Shown here in pieces: positions 1 through 5,249 of a stretch of 5,249 bases of DNA. The notes beneath the pieces were generated by a model. The model saw only the letters and a program-made list of their open reading frames with translations. It was not told the origin of the DNA and ran no database searches. Where the stretch lies: positions 1 to 5,249 of the forward strand of contig JADYZK010000477.1 of assembly GCA_020853175.1 (NCBI GenBank), written 5' to 3'. How positions within the stretch are numbered: the stretch's first letter is position 1; every line of letters starts with the position of its first letter. The DNA comes from Bacteroidales bacterium. GTDB taxonomy: Bacteria > Bacteroidota > Bacteroidia > Bacteroidales > F082. Position numbers and translations under genes: made by a program.

Positions 1-203
1 AGCAACATGGTGCTGTCGCCCGAATCCCACAATTGTTCAATGGTTTGGAAATCTTCATTTTCCATAGCCATCATATACTTCTCGAGAAGGTTTTCAATTT
101 TTGGCTCTTCGTCCTTAATGGAATTTTCTGGAGGGCATTGGTTGCACGAGGCCATAAAGAAAACAACCAAAAAAAGAAGGTTTGCAGTTAGTTTCATTTT
201 CAT
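1..203 (-). CDS. Putative lipoprotein with NTF2-like (SnoaL/DUF4440-type) domain, N-terminal part only
   Basis: A reading frame opens on the minus strand at ATG 203-201 and stays open to the window edge, giving 67 codons with no stop; the rest lies to the left. Residues 1-20 look like a lipoprotein signal peptide: basic start (MKMK), hydrophobic core (LLFLVVFFM), then A-S-C with Cys20 as the candidate lipidated residue. Met at the -3 position is a slight departure from the usual lipobox. After a short polar linker, residues 36-67 (IENLLEKYMMAMENED, then a TIEQLW stretch and a DSTML end) resemble the first helix and turn of NTF2-like proteins of the SnoaL/DUF4440 type. Such proteins have diverse roles, so no function is assigned. 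A second in-frame ATG at 197-195 is an alternative start. No Shine-Dalgarno sequence is visible. The gene diverges from the atp operon and shares its upstream region; a functional link is not implied. The coding call is fairly secure, the fold less so. Confidence 0.72.
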   Translation of the reverse strand, partial: MKMKLTANLLFLVVFFMASCNQCPPENSIKDEEPKIENLLEKYMMAMENEDFQTIEQLWDSGDSTML

Positions 204-248
204 CGTATTTTGGTTTTAGATAATCTCTTAAAAGAAGGGATGAAATTA

Positions 249-276
249 CAAAATAAAATAGTCCTTGTACAGCAAA
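249..276 (-). promoter_or_regulatory. Weak candidate promoter for the divergent lipoprotein gene
   Basis: Read on the minus strand, TTATTTTG (256-249) matches seven of eight positions of the Bacteroidota -7 element TAnnTTTG, and a TTTG (276-273) lies upstream like a -33 element. The spacer is 16 nt, shorter than the usual 19-21, and the region is AT-rich, so chance matches are likely. It lies about 45 bp upstream of the lipoprotein start, a sensible place for a promoter. Confidence 0.18.
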
Positions 277-288
277 GGCACGCTATTT
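256..288. repeat. Interrupted inverted repeat in the divergent intergenic region
   Basis: AAATAG (256-261) pairs with CTATTT (283-288), and inside these CCTT (263-266) pairs with AAGG (275-278). The halves are joined by an asymmetric internal loop (1 nt against 4 nt). It overlaps the weak minus-strand promoter candidate, so it could be an operator or a leader fold, but ten pairs in AT-rich DNA may be chance. No T-tract follows that would make it a convincing terminator. Confidence 0.2.
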
Positions 289-346
289 AGAAACATTATT
301 GATTAATCCTGCATAAAAATGGGCCTGCCAAGAAACGAACAAACAG

Positions 347-358
347 TCAATCAATCAA
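347..358. repeat. Short (TCAA)x3 tandem repeat
   Basis: Three perfect copies of TCAA stand in the intergenic region, about 90 bp upstream of atpB. This is a direct sequence observation. Three units are too few to call it a phase-variable tract, and no function is inferred. Confidence 0.4.
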
Positions 359-374
359 ATTTTTAACAAAAGTC

Positions 375-405
375 TTTCCTATCTGCGGATTCTTTCGTAA
401 AATTG
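375..405 (+). promoter_or_regulatory. Candidate promoter of the atp operon
   Basis: TAAAATTG (398-405) matches seven of eight positions of the Bacteroidota -7 element TAnnTTTG, and TTTC (375-378) is a one-mismatch -33 element (consensus TTTG) at a 19-nt spacer. Transcription would start near position 411-413, giving a leader of about 36-38 nt before atpB. The intergenic region from 204 to 448 must contain the promoter unless transcription comes from another site, and this is the best pair I see. It rests on consensus matching by eye only. Confidence 0.35.
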
Positions 406-439
406 CAGCCTATTTGAGAGAAACGTACGATCTACATCT

Positions 440-443
440 AAGG
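440..443 (+). promoter_or_regulatory. Shine-Dalgarno-like AAGG before atpB
   Basis: AAGG ends five bases before the atpB ATG, within normal Shine-Dalgarno spacing. It is the only gene start in the window with such a motif at a plausible distance; the AAAGG before atpG sits only one base from its ATG. It supports the chosen atpB start. Confidence 0.4.
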
Positions 444-448
444 CCATC

Positions 449-1567
449 ATGAGATTTACCAAGTTAGCATTTTTCACTAGCTGTTTTTTATTGCTATTAA
501 TCCTATTAAACCCGCTGCAGTCCATTGCTGCAGGCGATGAGCATGACGCACATGAAACTACTGCTGAAGCTTTTAGGCCGGGCGAAATGATCATCAGTCA
601 CATTGTTGATTCCTACGATTGGCACATTGCCGACATTGGTCATACGCACATAACTGTGCCATTACCCGTCATTTTATTCGATGACGGACAGTGGCATTTC
701 TTCCTTTCGAGCAAATTTGAACACGGACATGCCACCTATAAAGGCTTCGAGTTGGCCAAAGAAGGTGCCATGAAAGGCAAAATTGTGAAAACAGCCGCTG
801 ATGGCACTCAAATCAGACCCTATGATTTTTCGATTACCAAAACCGTTTTCGGTGTTTTTGTAACCTCCATTATTATCGTGCTGATCTTTATTTCGGTTGC
901 CAATTCCTACAAAAAAACCCGCAAACACGCTCCCAAAGGTTTTCAGTCGTTGATAGAGCCGTTAATATTATTTGTGAGGGACGAAATTGCTTTTTCCTCC
1001 ATCGGTAAAAAACATTACGAAAAGTTCTCGCCTTTCTTACTCAGCATCTTTTTCTTCATCTTTTTTAATAACTTACTGGGATTGGTTCCCATTTTCCCAT
1101 TGGGTGCCAACATCACCGGAAACATAGCAGTAACAGGAGTTTTGGCGCTTTTTACTTTTGGCATGATCCTCGTTTCAGGAAACAAAAACTATTGGGCCCA
1201 CATTTTTAATACCCCTGGCGTGCCATGGTGGCTTAAACTGCCACTACCTCTGATGCCGATTATTGAGTTGGTAGGTGTTTTTACCAAACCTTTTGTATTG
1301 ATGATTCGTTTGTTTGCCAACATCACCGCCGGACACATCATCATCTTAGGTTTCATCAGTTTGATTTTCGTTTTCGGGCAAACAAGCTTGGCTGCGGGCT
1401 ATGGTATTTCAGTGCTTTCAGTAGCCATGTCTATTTTTATCAGCTTTTTAGAGCTTTTGGTTGCCTTCATCCAAGCCTATGTGTTTACATTGCTTTCGGC
1501 CATTTTTATCGGTATGGCCGTTGAAGAACATCACCATGAAGAAACACATGAAACCCATCACGAATAG
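449..1567 (+). CDS. atpB: ATP synthase F0 subunit a, with signal peptide and extracytoplasmic N-terminal domain
   Basis: Subunit a provides the two proton half-channels beside the c-ring in the inner membrane. At 372 residues it is about 100 longer than the E. coli protein. Residues 1-28 form a signal peptide (hydrophobic core FFTSCFLLLLILL, cleavage probably near SIAA-GD). Residues 29-130 form an extracytoplasmic domain containing HIVDSYDWHIAD and VPLPVILFDDG. Membrane segments follow at about 132-152, 194-215, 226-243, 264-310 (hairpin) and 318-357. The essential arginine is Arg287 in IRLFANITAGH. Glu273, His296, Glu335 and Gln342 fall where E. coli has Glu196, Glu219, His245 and Gln252, so the 219/245 pair appears swapped, as reported for other a subunits. 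The loop between Arg287 and Gln342 is 13 residues longer than in E. coli. The C-terminus is His-rich (six His in the last 12). ATG 449 is the only ATG in frame after an upstream stop at 398-400, and AAGG precedes it. First gene of the operon. Confidence 0.97.
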   Translation: MRFTKLAFFTSCFLLLLILLNPLQSIAAGDEHDAHETTAEAFRPGEMIISHIVDSYDWHIADIGHTHITVPLPVILFDDGQWHFFLSSKFEHGHATYKGFELAKEGAMKGKIVKTAADGTQIRPYDFSITKTVFGVFVTSIIIVLIFISVANSYKKTRKHAPKGFQSLIEPLILFVRDEIAFSSIGKKHYEKFSPFLLSIFFFIFFNNLLGLVPIFPLGANITGNIAVTGVLALFTFGMILVSGNKNYWAHIFNTPGVPWWLKLPLPLMPIIELVGVFTKPFVLMIRLFANITAGHIIILGFISLIFVFGQTSLAAGYGISVLSVAMSIFISFLELLVAFIQAYVFTLLSAIFIGMAVEEHHHEETHETHHE

Positions 1568-1584
1568 CCGTTAGAGACTGCATT

Positions 1585-1644
1585 ACAATTCAAAAAAATA
1601 CATAGAATAAAAATTAGATTTATCAACCCAAATACCTTAAAATC
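1585..1644 (+). promoter_or_regulatory. AU-rich, G-poor leader before atpE (possible translation enhancer)
   Basis: The 77 bp between atpB and atpE are only about a quarter G+C, and the last 60 nt contain just two G residues, so the RNA should be nearly unstructured. No Shine-Dalgarno sequence is present. In E. coli the leader of atpE is an A/U-rich enhancer that raises c-subunit translation; by analogy this leader may do the same, using A-rich unstructured RNA as is common in Bacteroidota. The composition is seen directly; the function is inferred. Confidence 0.4.
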
Positions 1645-1905
1645 ATGGAATTATTAGCCATTTTGTTGCAAGCTGCAACAGACCTGACACCAATCGCTAA
1701 AATGGCTGCCGGCTTAGGCGCCAGCATTTCAGTAATCGGAGCCAGCATGGGTATCAGTCAAATCGGCCGTGCCGCTTTGGAATCCATTGCTCGTCAGCCT
1801 GAGGCAAGTAGCGATATTCGTTCAAGCATGATCATTTCGGCTGCCCTAATCGAAGGTGTTGCCTTCTTCGCGATCGTTGTTTGTTTGCTTATTGTTTTCT
1901 TATAG
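1645..1905 (+). CDS. atpE: ATP synthase F0 subunit c (proton-type)
   Basis: The 86-residue hairpin protein forms the rotor ring whose turning couples proton flow to ATP synthesis. Helix 1 spans about 15-45, the cytoplasmic loop carries the family signature ARQPEA (49-54), and helix 2 spans about 58-84 with the ion-carrying carboxylate Glu70 in AALIEGVAFF. Gly71 and Val72 follow Glu70, where sodium-type rings have Ser and Thr, and the position of the sodium-ligand Gln is Ile37, so proton coupling is expected. The helix-packing motif usually written GxGxGxG reads Gly32, Ser34, Gly36, Ser38, so two glycines are replaced by serine. No Shine-Dalgarno sequence precedes ATG 1645, but an AU-rich leader does. 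The gene is flanked by the two widest gaps in the operon (77 and 92 bp), the second holding a terminator-like hairpin, which fits a product needed in many copies per enzyme. Confidence 0.97.
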   Translation: MELLAILLQAATDLTPIAKMAAGLGASISVIGASMGISQIGRAALESIARQPEASSDIRSSMIISAALIEGVAFFAIVVCLLIVFL

Positions 1906-1917
1906 CCAACAGCTTAT

Positions 1918-1956
1918 ACCTGTGCTATAACCCTTCAGGTTACAGCACAGGTTTTT
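1918..1956 (+). terminator. Terminator-like hairpin between atpE and atpF (likely attenuator or mRNA 3'-end stabiliser)
   Basis: Left arm 1918-1932 and right arm 1938-1952 form 14 of 15 possible base pairs around a 5-nt loop (CTTCA, 1933-1937). The single flaw is A1927 opposite C1943. A T-tract (1952-1956) follows the stem directly, giving the classical Rho-independent shape, and only in the + direction. It begins 12 nt after the atpE stop. Because atpF-atpG must still be expressed, complete termination is unlikely unless an internal promoter exists. Partial termination, or RNA processing that protects atpBE mRNA, would give excess c over b, delta, alpha and gamma, in line with the many c copies per enzyme. 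The structure is seen; the role is inferred. Confidence 0.75.
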
Positions 1957-1958
1957 AC

Positions 1959-1982
1959 GTTTATCATTAAGTTTATCATTAT
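1959..1982 (+). repeat. 12-bp tandem duplication just after the hairpin
   Basis: GTTTATCATTAA (1959-1970) is followed immediately by GTTTATCATTAT (1971-1982): two copies with one difference, in the last base. Each copy completes a near-match to the Bacteroidota -7 element TAnnTTTG, at 1956-1963 (TACGTTTA) and 1968-1975 (TAAGTTTA), both differing only in the last base. No good -33 element stands upstream. The repeat could be a duplicated weak promoter or operator for atpF onward, or simple slippage. Confidence 0.6.
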
Positions 1983-1997
1983 AATAACCTGATAGAT

Positions 1998-2492
1998 ATG
2001 GAATTAGTAAATCCAGGCCTTGGACTTGTATTTTGGATGATTGTGGTTTTTTCGGTCGTTCTGTTCGTGTTGAAAAAGTTTGCATGGCCCTCCATATTGC
2101 AGGCTTTGAAAGACAGGGAGCAGCACATCGAAGACGCACTGCGTCAAGCCGACATTACCCAAGAGGAGATGAGAAAGCTCAAACTCAACAACGAAGTCTT
2201 GCTCAAAGAAGCCAAAGTAGAACGTGAAAACCTCATGAATGAGGCGCGGAAAATCAGGGAAAAGCTCATCGAAGATGCCCGTGTTAAAGCCAGTAGTGAG
2301 GCCGATCGTATTGTTGAAAGTGCCAGAATTCAGATTGACAACGAACGCAAGGCTGCTTTGGTTGACATAAAGAATATCGTAGCTGAAATTTCTATCGAGA
2401 TAGCCGAAAAAATCCTTCGCGAAAAACTTCAAACCCCAAAAGATCACCAACAATACATCGAAAGGGTAATTGAAGGTAAACATTTGAACTAA
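1998..2492 (+). CDS. atpF: ATP synthase F0 subunit b (peripheral stalk)
   Basis: Two copies of b link subunit a in the membrane to the top of F1 through delta, so that the catalytic head does not spin with the rotor. The 164-residue protein is close to the usual length (E. coli 156). Its one membrane helix spans about 8-27, followed by the KFAWPSIL segment (27-34) where the chain leaves the membrane. Residues 37-145 are highly charged with Ala, Leu and Ile spaced as in a long coiled coil. The segment 116-144 (ERKAALVDIKNIVAEI onward to AEKILREKL) is the typical conserved part that runs toward the delta-binding end. ATG 1998 gives the expected MELVNPG start just before the helix; no Shine-Dalgarno sequence is seen. 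It follows the hairpin and tandem repeat, so it is the first gene affected by any attenuation. Only one b gene is visible, implying a homodimer. Confidence 0.96.
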   Translation: MELVNPGLGLVFWMIVVFSVVLFVLKKFAWPSILQALKDREQHIEDALRQADITQEEMRKLKLNNEVLLKEAKVERENLMNEARKIREKLIEDARVKASSEADRIVESARIQIDNERKAALVDIKNIVAEISIEIAEKILREKLQTPKDHQQYIERVIEGKHLN

Positions 2493-2514
2493 CTTATTAC
2501 CAACCCGCACAACC

Positions 2515-3072
2515 ATGAAGCGTATCCTGCTCGCAAAACGCTATGCCAAAGCATTGTTTGAAATTGCACTTCAAGAAAAAGCTATTTCTGAAGTCAATGA
2601 TGATATGGAACTGTTGATGACAGTGATGGCTGAGAACCGCGAATTGCGCAAGCTGATGACCAACCCTTTGATTACTCCGCTCAAGAAAAATCATTTAATG
2701 ATGAGTATCTTTGGCAGTCACTTAAATAAAATAAGTAAGAAATTTATAGAAATCCTTATTCGTAAAGGTCGCGAACAAGAAGTAGCCGAAATTGCTTATC
2801 AGTACCATAAACACTTCCTCGATTACAACGATATTGCTTTGGCTCAACTCGTTACTGCTTATCCTGCCGACGACTATTTACGTGAAAGAATCACTAAACT
2901 GGCGCAATTCAGCGCCAACAAAACCCTCCGTTTCAAAGAATCGGTTCAACCCGAAATCATTGGCGGATTTAAACTTCAAATTGATGATTATCTTTACGAT
3001 GCTACCATTCAAAAGATCATCGCCGATTTACACAAAGAGTTTGCTAAAAACCTGTATATTAAACGTTTCTAA
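2515..3072 (+). CDS. atpH: ATP synthase F1 subunit delta (OSCP family)
   Basis: Delta caps the alpha3beta3 head and ties it to the C-terminal ends of the b dimer. The 185-residue length is typical (E. coli 177). The N-terminal helical domain contains the family hallmark RYAKALFEIA (9-18) and the TNPLITPLKK segment (49-58). The C-terminal part has the conserved IIGGFKLQIDDYLYDATI stretch (148-165), with Gly150, Gly151 and Asp162 at the expected places. A central segment (IEILIRKGREQEV, 78-90) corresponds to the L.l..n.R motif region of the family. The gene starts 22 nt after atpF and ends 18 nt before atpA, consistent with one transcript. No Shine-Dalgarno sequence precedes ATG 2515. This protein is not the epsilon-like subunit called delta in mitochondria. 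Confidence 0.95.
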   Translation: MKRILLAKRYAKALFEIALQEKAISEVNDDMELLMTVMAENRELRKLMTNPLITPLKKNHLMMSIFGSHLNKISKKFIEILIRKGREQEVAEIAYQYHKHFLDYNDIALAQLVTAYPADDYLRERITKLAQFSANKTLRFKESVQPEIIGGFKLQIDDYLYDATIQKIIADLHKEFAKNLYIKRF

Positions 3073-3090
3073 CGACAACAACATAGCACT

Positions 3091-4674
3091 ATGGCAGCAA
3101 TTAAACCCGCTGAAGTTTCAGCAATACTGCGCAAAGAACTGGCCGGCCTACAAACCGACGCTGTATTAGAAGAAGTAGGTTCGGTATTACAAATCGGTGA
3201 TGGCATCGCCCGCGTTTATGGTTTGGGAAATGCCGAATCGGGCGAATTGGTTGAATTTGAAAAAACAGGACTGCAAGGTATCGTTTTGAACCTTGAAGAA
3301 GATAATGTGGGTATCGTACTGCTGGGCAGCAGCAGCGGCATTCACGAAGGCGATTCAGTGAAAAGAACCAAAAGAATTGCCTCCCTCATGGTAGGCGAAG
3401 GAATGCTCGGACGCGTTATCAACACCCTTGGCGAACCCATTGATGGTAAAGGTGTTATAGTAGGCGAAACCTACGAAATGCCTTTAGAGCGCAAAGCTCC
3501 GGGCGTAATTTTCCGTCAACCCGTGAACGAACCCCTCCAAACCGGTATCAAAGCCATTGATGCAATGATCCCTATCGGACGTGGACAACGTGAGCTGATT
3601 ATTGGAGACCGACAGACCGGTAAAACCGCCATCGCCATTGACACCATCATCAACCAGAAAGAATTTTACGAAAGAGGCGAAACCGTTTATTGCATTTACG
3701 TTGCCATTGGTCAAAAAGGATCCACTATTGCCAACATCCAAAAAAACCTTGAAGACAATGGTGCTATGGCCTACACCGTAATCATTTCAGCTACGGCCTC
3801 CGATCCGGCTGCCATGCAATTTTATGCTCCCTTTGCCGGTGCTGCCATTGGCGAATTTTTCCGCGATACAGGACGCCCTGCGCTGGTTATCTACGATGAC
3901 CTCTCGAAGCAAGCCGTAGCCTATCGCGAAGTTTCGCTGCTGTTGAGACGACCTCCGGGACGTGAAGCTTACCCGGGTGACGTGTTTTATTTGCACTCAC
4001 GCTTGCTCGAACGGGCCGCTAAAGTCATCAACTCCGATGAAATTGCATCCAATATGAACGACCTGCCCGAAAGCATTCGCGCAATGGTAAAAGGTGGTGG
4101 ATCGCTTACTGCATTGCCCATTATCGAAACACAGGCCGGTGACGTTTCGGCTTACATCCCCACCAACGTTATTTCCATCACCGATGGTCAAATTTTCCTC
4201 GAAACCAACCTTTTCAACTCAGGTATTCGTCCGGCAATCAACGTCGGAATCTCGGTTTCACGCGTTGGCGGTAATGCCCAAATCAAATCAATGAAAAAAG
4301 TGGCCGGAACGCTCAAGCTCGACCAAGCACAGTTCAGAGAGCTGGAAGCCTTCTCAAAATTTGGTTCCGACCTTGATGCTGTTACCACCTCGGTGCTTGA
4401 AAAAGGAAAGCGTAACCTCGAAATTTTGAAGCAAAATCAGTATTCACCATTGACCGTTGAGCATCAAATTGCCATCATCTTTTGTGGCACGAACAATTTA
4501 CTGCGCAACGTGCCTATCACTTCCATACGCAAATTTCAAACCAGTTTTTTGCTCGAGTTGGATACCCAGCACAGCGATTTACTCAAGGCACTTAAAGCAG
4601 GAAAATACGATAATGATATTGCAGCGAGGCTGACTGAAGTGGCCAAAAGCGTTGCATCAAATTATGAATCATAG
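3091..4674 (+). CDS. atpA: ATP synthase F1 subunit alpha
   Basis: Three alpha subunits alternate with three beta subunits in the catalytic head; alpha binds nucleotide at non-catalytic sites and completes the catalytic ones. The protein has 527 residues (E. coli 513) with the standard order: N-terminal delta-contacting helix and beta barrel (about 1-95), nucleotide-binding domain (about 96-385) and C-terminal helical bundle. The P-loop is GDRQTGKT (172-179), the Walker B strand is ALVIYDD (264-270), and the family signature [10 protein letters not shown] (381-390) is complete. Arg391, just after it in SRVGGNAQ, is the arginine finger that reaches into the beta active site. Gln205 to Gly210 (AIGQKG) is also as expected. 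ATG 3091 gives the usual [17 protein letters not shown] start; its leader CAACAACATAGCACT is A-rich without Shine-Dalgarno. No truncation or missing key residue is seen. The partner beta is not in this window. Confidence 0.98.
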   Translation: MAAIKPAEVSAILRKELAGLQTDAVLEEVGSVLQIGDGIARVYGLGNAESGELVEFEKTGLQGIVLNLEEDNVGIVLLGSSSGIHEGDSVKRTKRIASLMVGEGMLGRVINTLGEPIDGKGVIVGETYEMPLERKAPGVIFRQPVNEPLQTGIKAIDAMIPIGRGQRELIIGDRQTGKTAIAIDTIINQKEFYERGETVYCIYVAIGQKGSTIANIQKNLEDNGAMAYTVIISATASDPAAMQFYAPFAGAAIGEFFRDTGRPALVIYDDLSKQAVAYREVSLLLRRPPGREAYPGDVFYLHSRLLERAAKVINSDEIASNMNDLPESIRAMVKGGGSLTALPIIETQAGDVSAYIPTNVISITDGQIFLETNLFNSGIRPAINVGISVSRVGGNAQIKSMKKVAGTLKLDQAQFRELEAFSKFGSDLDAVTTSVLEKGKRNLEILKQNQYSPLTVEHQIAIIFCGTNNLLRNVPITSIRKFQTSFLLELDTQHSDLLKALKAGKYDNDIAARLTEVAKSVASNYES

Positions 4675-4701
4675 CACAAAAGTGCCACAGTATTCAAAGG
4701 T

Positions 4702-5249
4702 ATGCCAAATTTAAAAGAAGTAAGAACACGGATTGAATCGGTCAACTCGACCAGGCAAATCACAAGTGCCATGAAGATGGTGTCGGCATCGAAGCTCCGC
4801 AAAGCCCAAAATGCCATCACTACCATGCGTCCTTATGCTGCCAAATTACGCGAGTTGATGCAAAACCTTTCCGGAAGTTTATCCAACACTAACCAAGACA
4901 AATACACAAAAGTTAGGCCCGAAAAAAATATTTTAATCATCCCCGTTACATCCAACCGTGGCCTTTGTGGTGCTTTTAACACCAACATCATTCGGTATGC
5001 CACACGCTTGGTGAATGAACAATACAGCAGCCAACTTGCCGAAGGAAAGGTGTCGTTTTACTGCATCGGAAAAAAGAGCGAAGAGTTTTTCAGAGGCAGA
5101 AATTACAAAGTGATAGGCTCTGAGGTTGCCATTTTTGATCATTTAAACTTTAACACGGTTACTCCAATTGCCGAAAAGCTGATGCAGCTGTTTGAGGAAG
5201 AAAAGTTTGATAAAATCATTTTTGTTTATAATCAGTTCCGTCATGCAGG
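4702..5249 (+). CDS. atpG: ATP synthase F1 subunit gamma, N-terminal part (cut by window edge)
   Basis: Gamma is the central shaft that turns inside the alpha3beta3 head and rests on the c-ring. The frame opens at ATG 4702 and remains open to the edge, giving 182 complete codons plus two bases, roughly 60% of a normal gamma (about 285-295 residues). The N-terminal shaft helix carries MPNLKEVRTRIESVNSTRQI (1-20) followed by TSAMKMVSASKLRKAQ (21-36); Met24 is the equivalent of E. coli gamma Met23. The Rossmann-like domain begins with NILIIPVTSNRGLCGAFN (76-93), the strongest family hallmark. The start lies 27 nt after the atpA stop. AAAGG stands one base before the ATG, too close to act as a normal Shine-Dalgarno sequence. 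The end of the gene, and whatever follows it, cannot be seen. Confidence 0.96.
   Translation, partial: MPNLKEVRTRIESVNSTRQITSAMKMVSASKLRKAQNAITTMRPYAAKLRELMQNLSGSLSNTNQDKYTKVRPEKNILIIPVTSNRGLCGAFNTNIIRYATRLVNEQYSSQLAEGKVSFYCIGKKSEEFFRGRNYKVIGSEVAIFDHLNFNTVTPIAEKLMQLFEEEKFDKIIFVYNQFRHA

Noticed and set aside
101..115. Lys-Asp-Glu-Glu in the lipoprotein as a lipoprotein export signal
   Set aside because: The surface-export signals described in Bacteroidota sit directly after the lipidated Cys; here the motif begins ten residues after Cys20.
7..219. Open frame of 70 codons on the + strand at the left edge
   Set aside because: It lies opposite the minus-strand lipoprotein frame, whose signal peptide and lipobox make better biological sense; the + strand product resembles nothing I recognise.
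319..366. 15-codon mini-ORF (MGLPRNEQTVNQSNF) upstream of atpB, considered as a leader peptide
   Set aside because: No ribosome-binding signal, no run of regulatory codons, no attenuator hairpin after it, and it lies upstream of the best promoter candidate, so it may not be transcribed.
1615..1622. TAGATTTA as a possible -7 promoter element before atpE
   Set aside because: No -33 element at a usable distance, and the region is so AT-rich that such matches are expected by chance.
1645..1905. Sodium-coupled c ring
   Set aside because: The residues after Glu70 are Gly and Val rather than Ser and Thr, and the position of the sodium-ligand Gln is Ile37, so proton coupling is the simpler reading.
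2004..2516. 170-codon antisense open frame across atpF
   Set aside because: It is the mirror of a charged, coiled-coil gene on the other strand; such composition leaves long antisense frames open. No family features are seen in the product.
2792..3169. 125-codon + strand frame overlapping the end of atpH and the start of atpA
   Set aside because: It is out of frame with two clear family members that occupy the same DNA, and its product is low in recognisable features.
1..5249. CRISPR array, tRNA/rRNA, insertion sequence or attachment site
   Set aside because: No spaced repeats, cloverleaf-like sequence, transposase frame or terminal inverted repeats were seen; nearly all DNA is accounted for by atp genes.

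Overview
The window is a core metabolic locus from a member of the Bacteroidota: most of an F-type ATP synthase operon in the order atpB-atpE-atpF-atpH-atpA-atpG on the + strand. The window's right edge cuts atpG. Three things point to that phylum: subunit a carries a signal peptide and a roughly 100-residue extracytoplasmic N-terminal domain; translation leaders are A-rich and almost free of Shine-Dalgarno sequences; and beta/epsilon (atpD/atpC) are not interleaved before gamma. I do not try to name a genus.

Layout. Positions 1-203 (- strand) hold the N-terminal part of a divergently transcribed small lipoprotein, probably with an NTF2-like fold; it runs off the left edge. Positions 204-448 are a 245-bp AT-rich divergent intergenic region. 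No gene is visible there, and there is no atpI/atpZ-like gene; it should hold the promoters of both transcription units. atpB (449-1567) is followed by a 77-nt AU-rich leader and atpE (1645-1905). A strong hairpin with a T-tract (1918-1956) and a 12-bp tandem duplication (1959-1982) then separate atpE from atpF (1998-2492). atpH (2515-3072), atpA (3091-4674) and atpG (4702 to the edge) follow with gaps of only 18-27 nt.

How the genes work together. Subunits a and c form the proton channel and rotor ring. Subunits b and delta form the peripheral stalk that holds the catalytic head. Alpha (with beta, not in the window) forms that head, and gamma is the central shaft. Channel and catalytic residues are present (Arg287 in a, Glu70 in c, the P-loop and Arg391 in alpha), so the enzyme looks functional and proton-coupled.

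The locus is otherwise ordinary. The parts most worth a second look are the hairpin between atpE and atpF, which may set c-subunit excess; the tandem repeat beside it; the serine-substituted glycine motif in c; and the N-terminal domain and His-rich tail of subunit a. I found no evidence for an undescribed multi-gene system, mobile element, CRISPR array or RNA gene.
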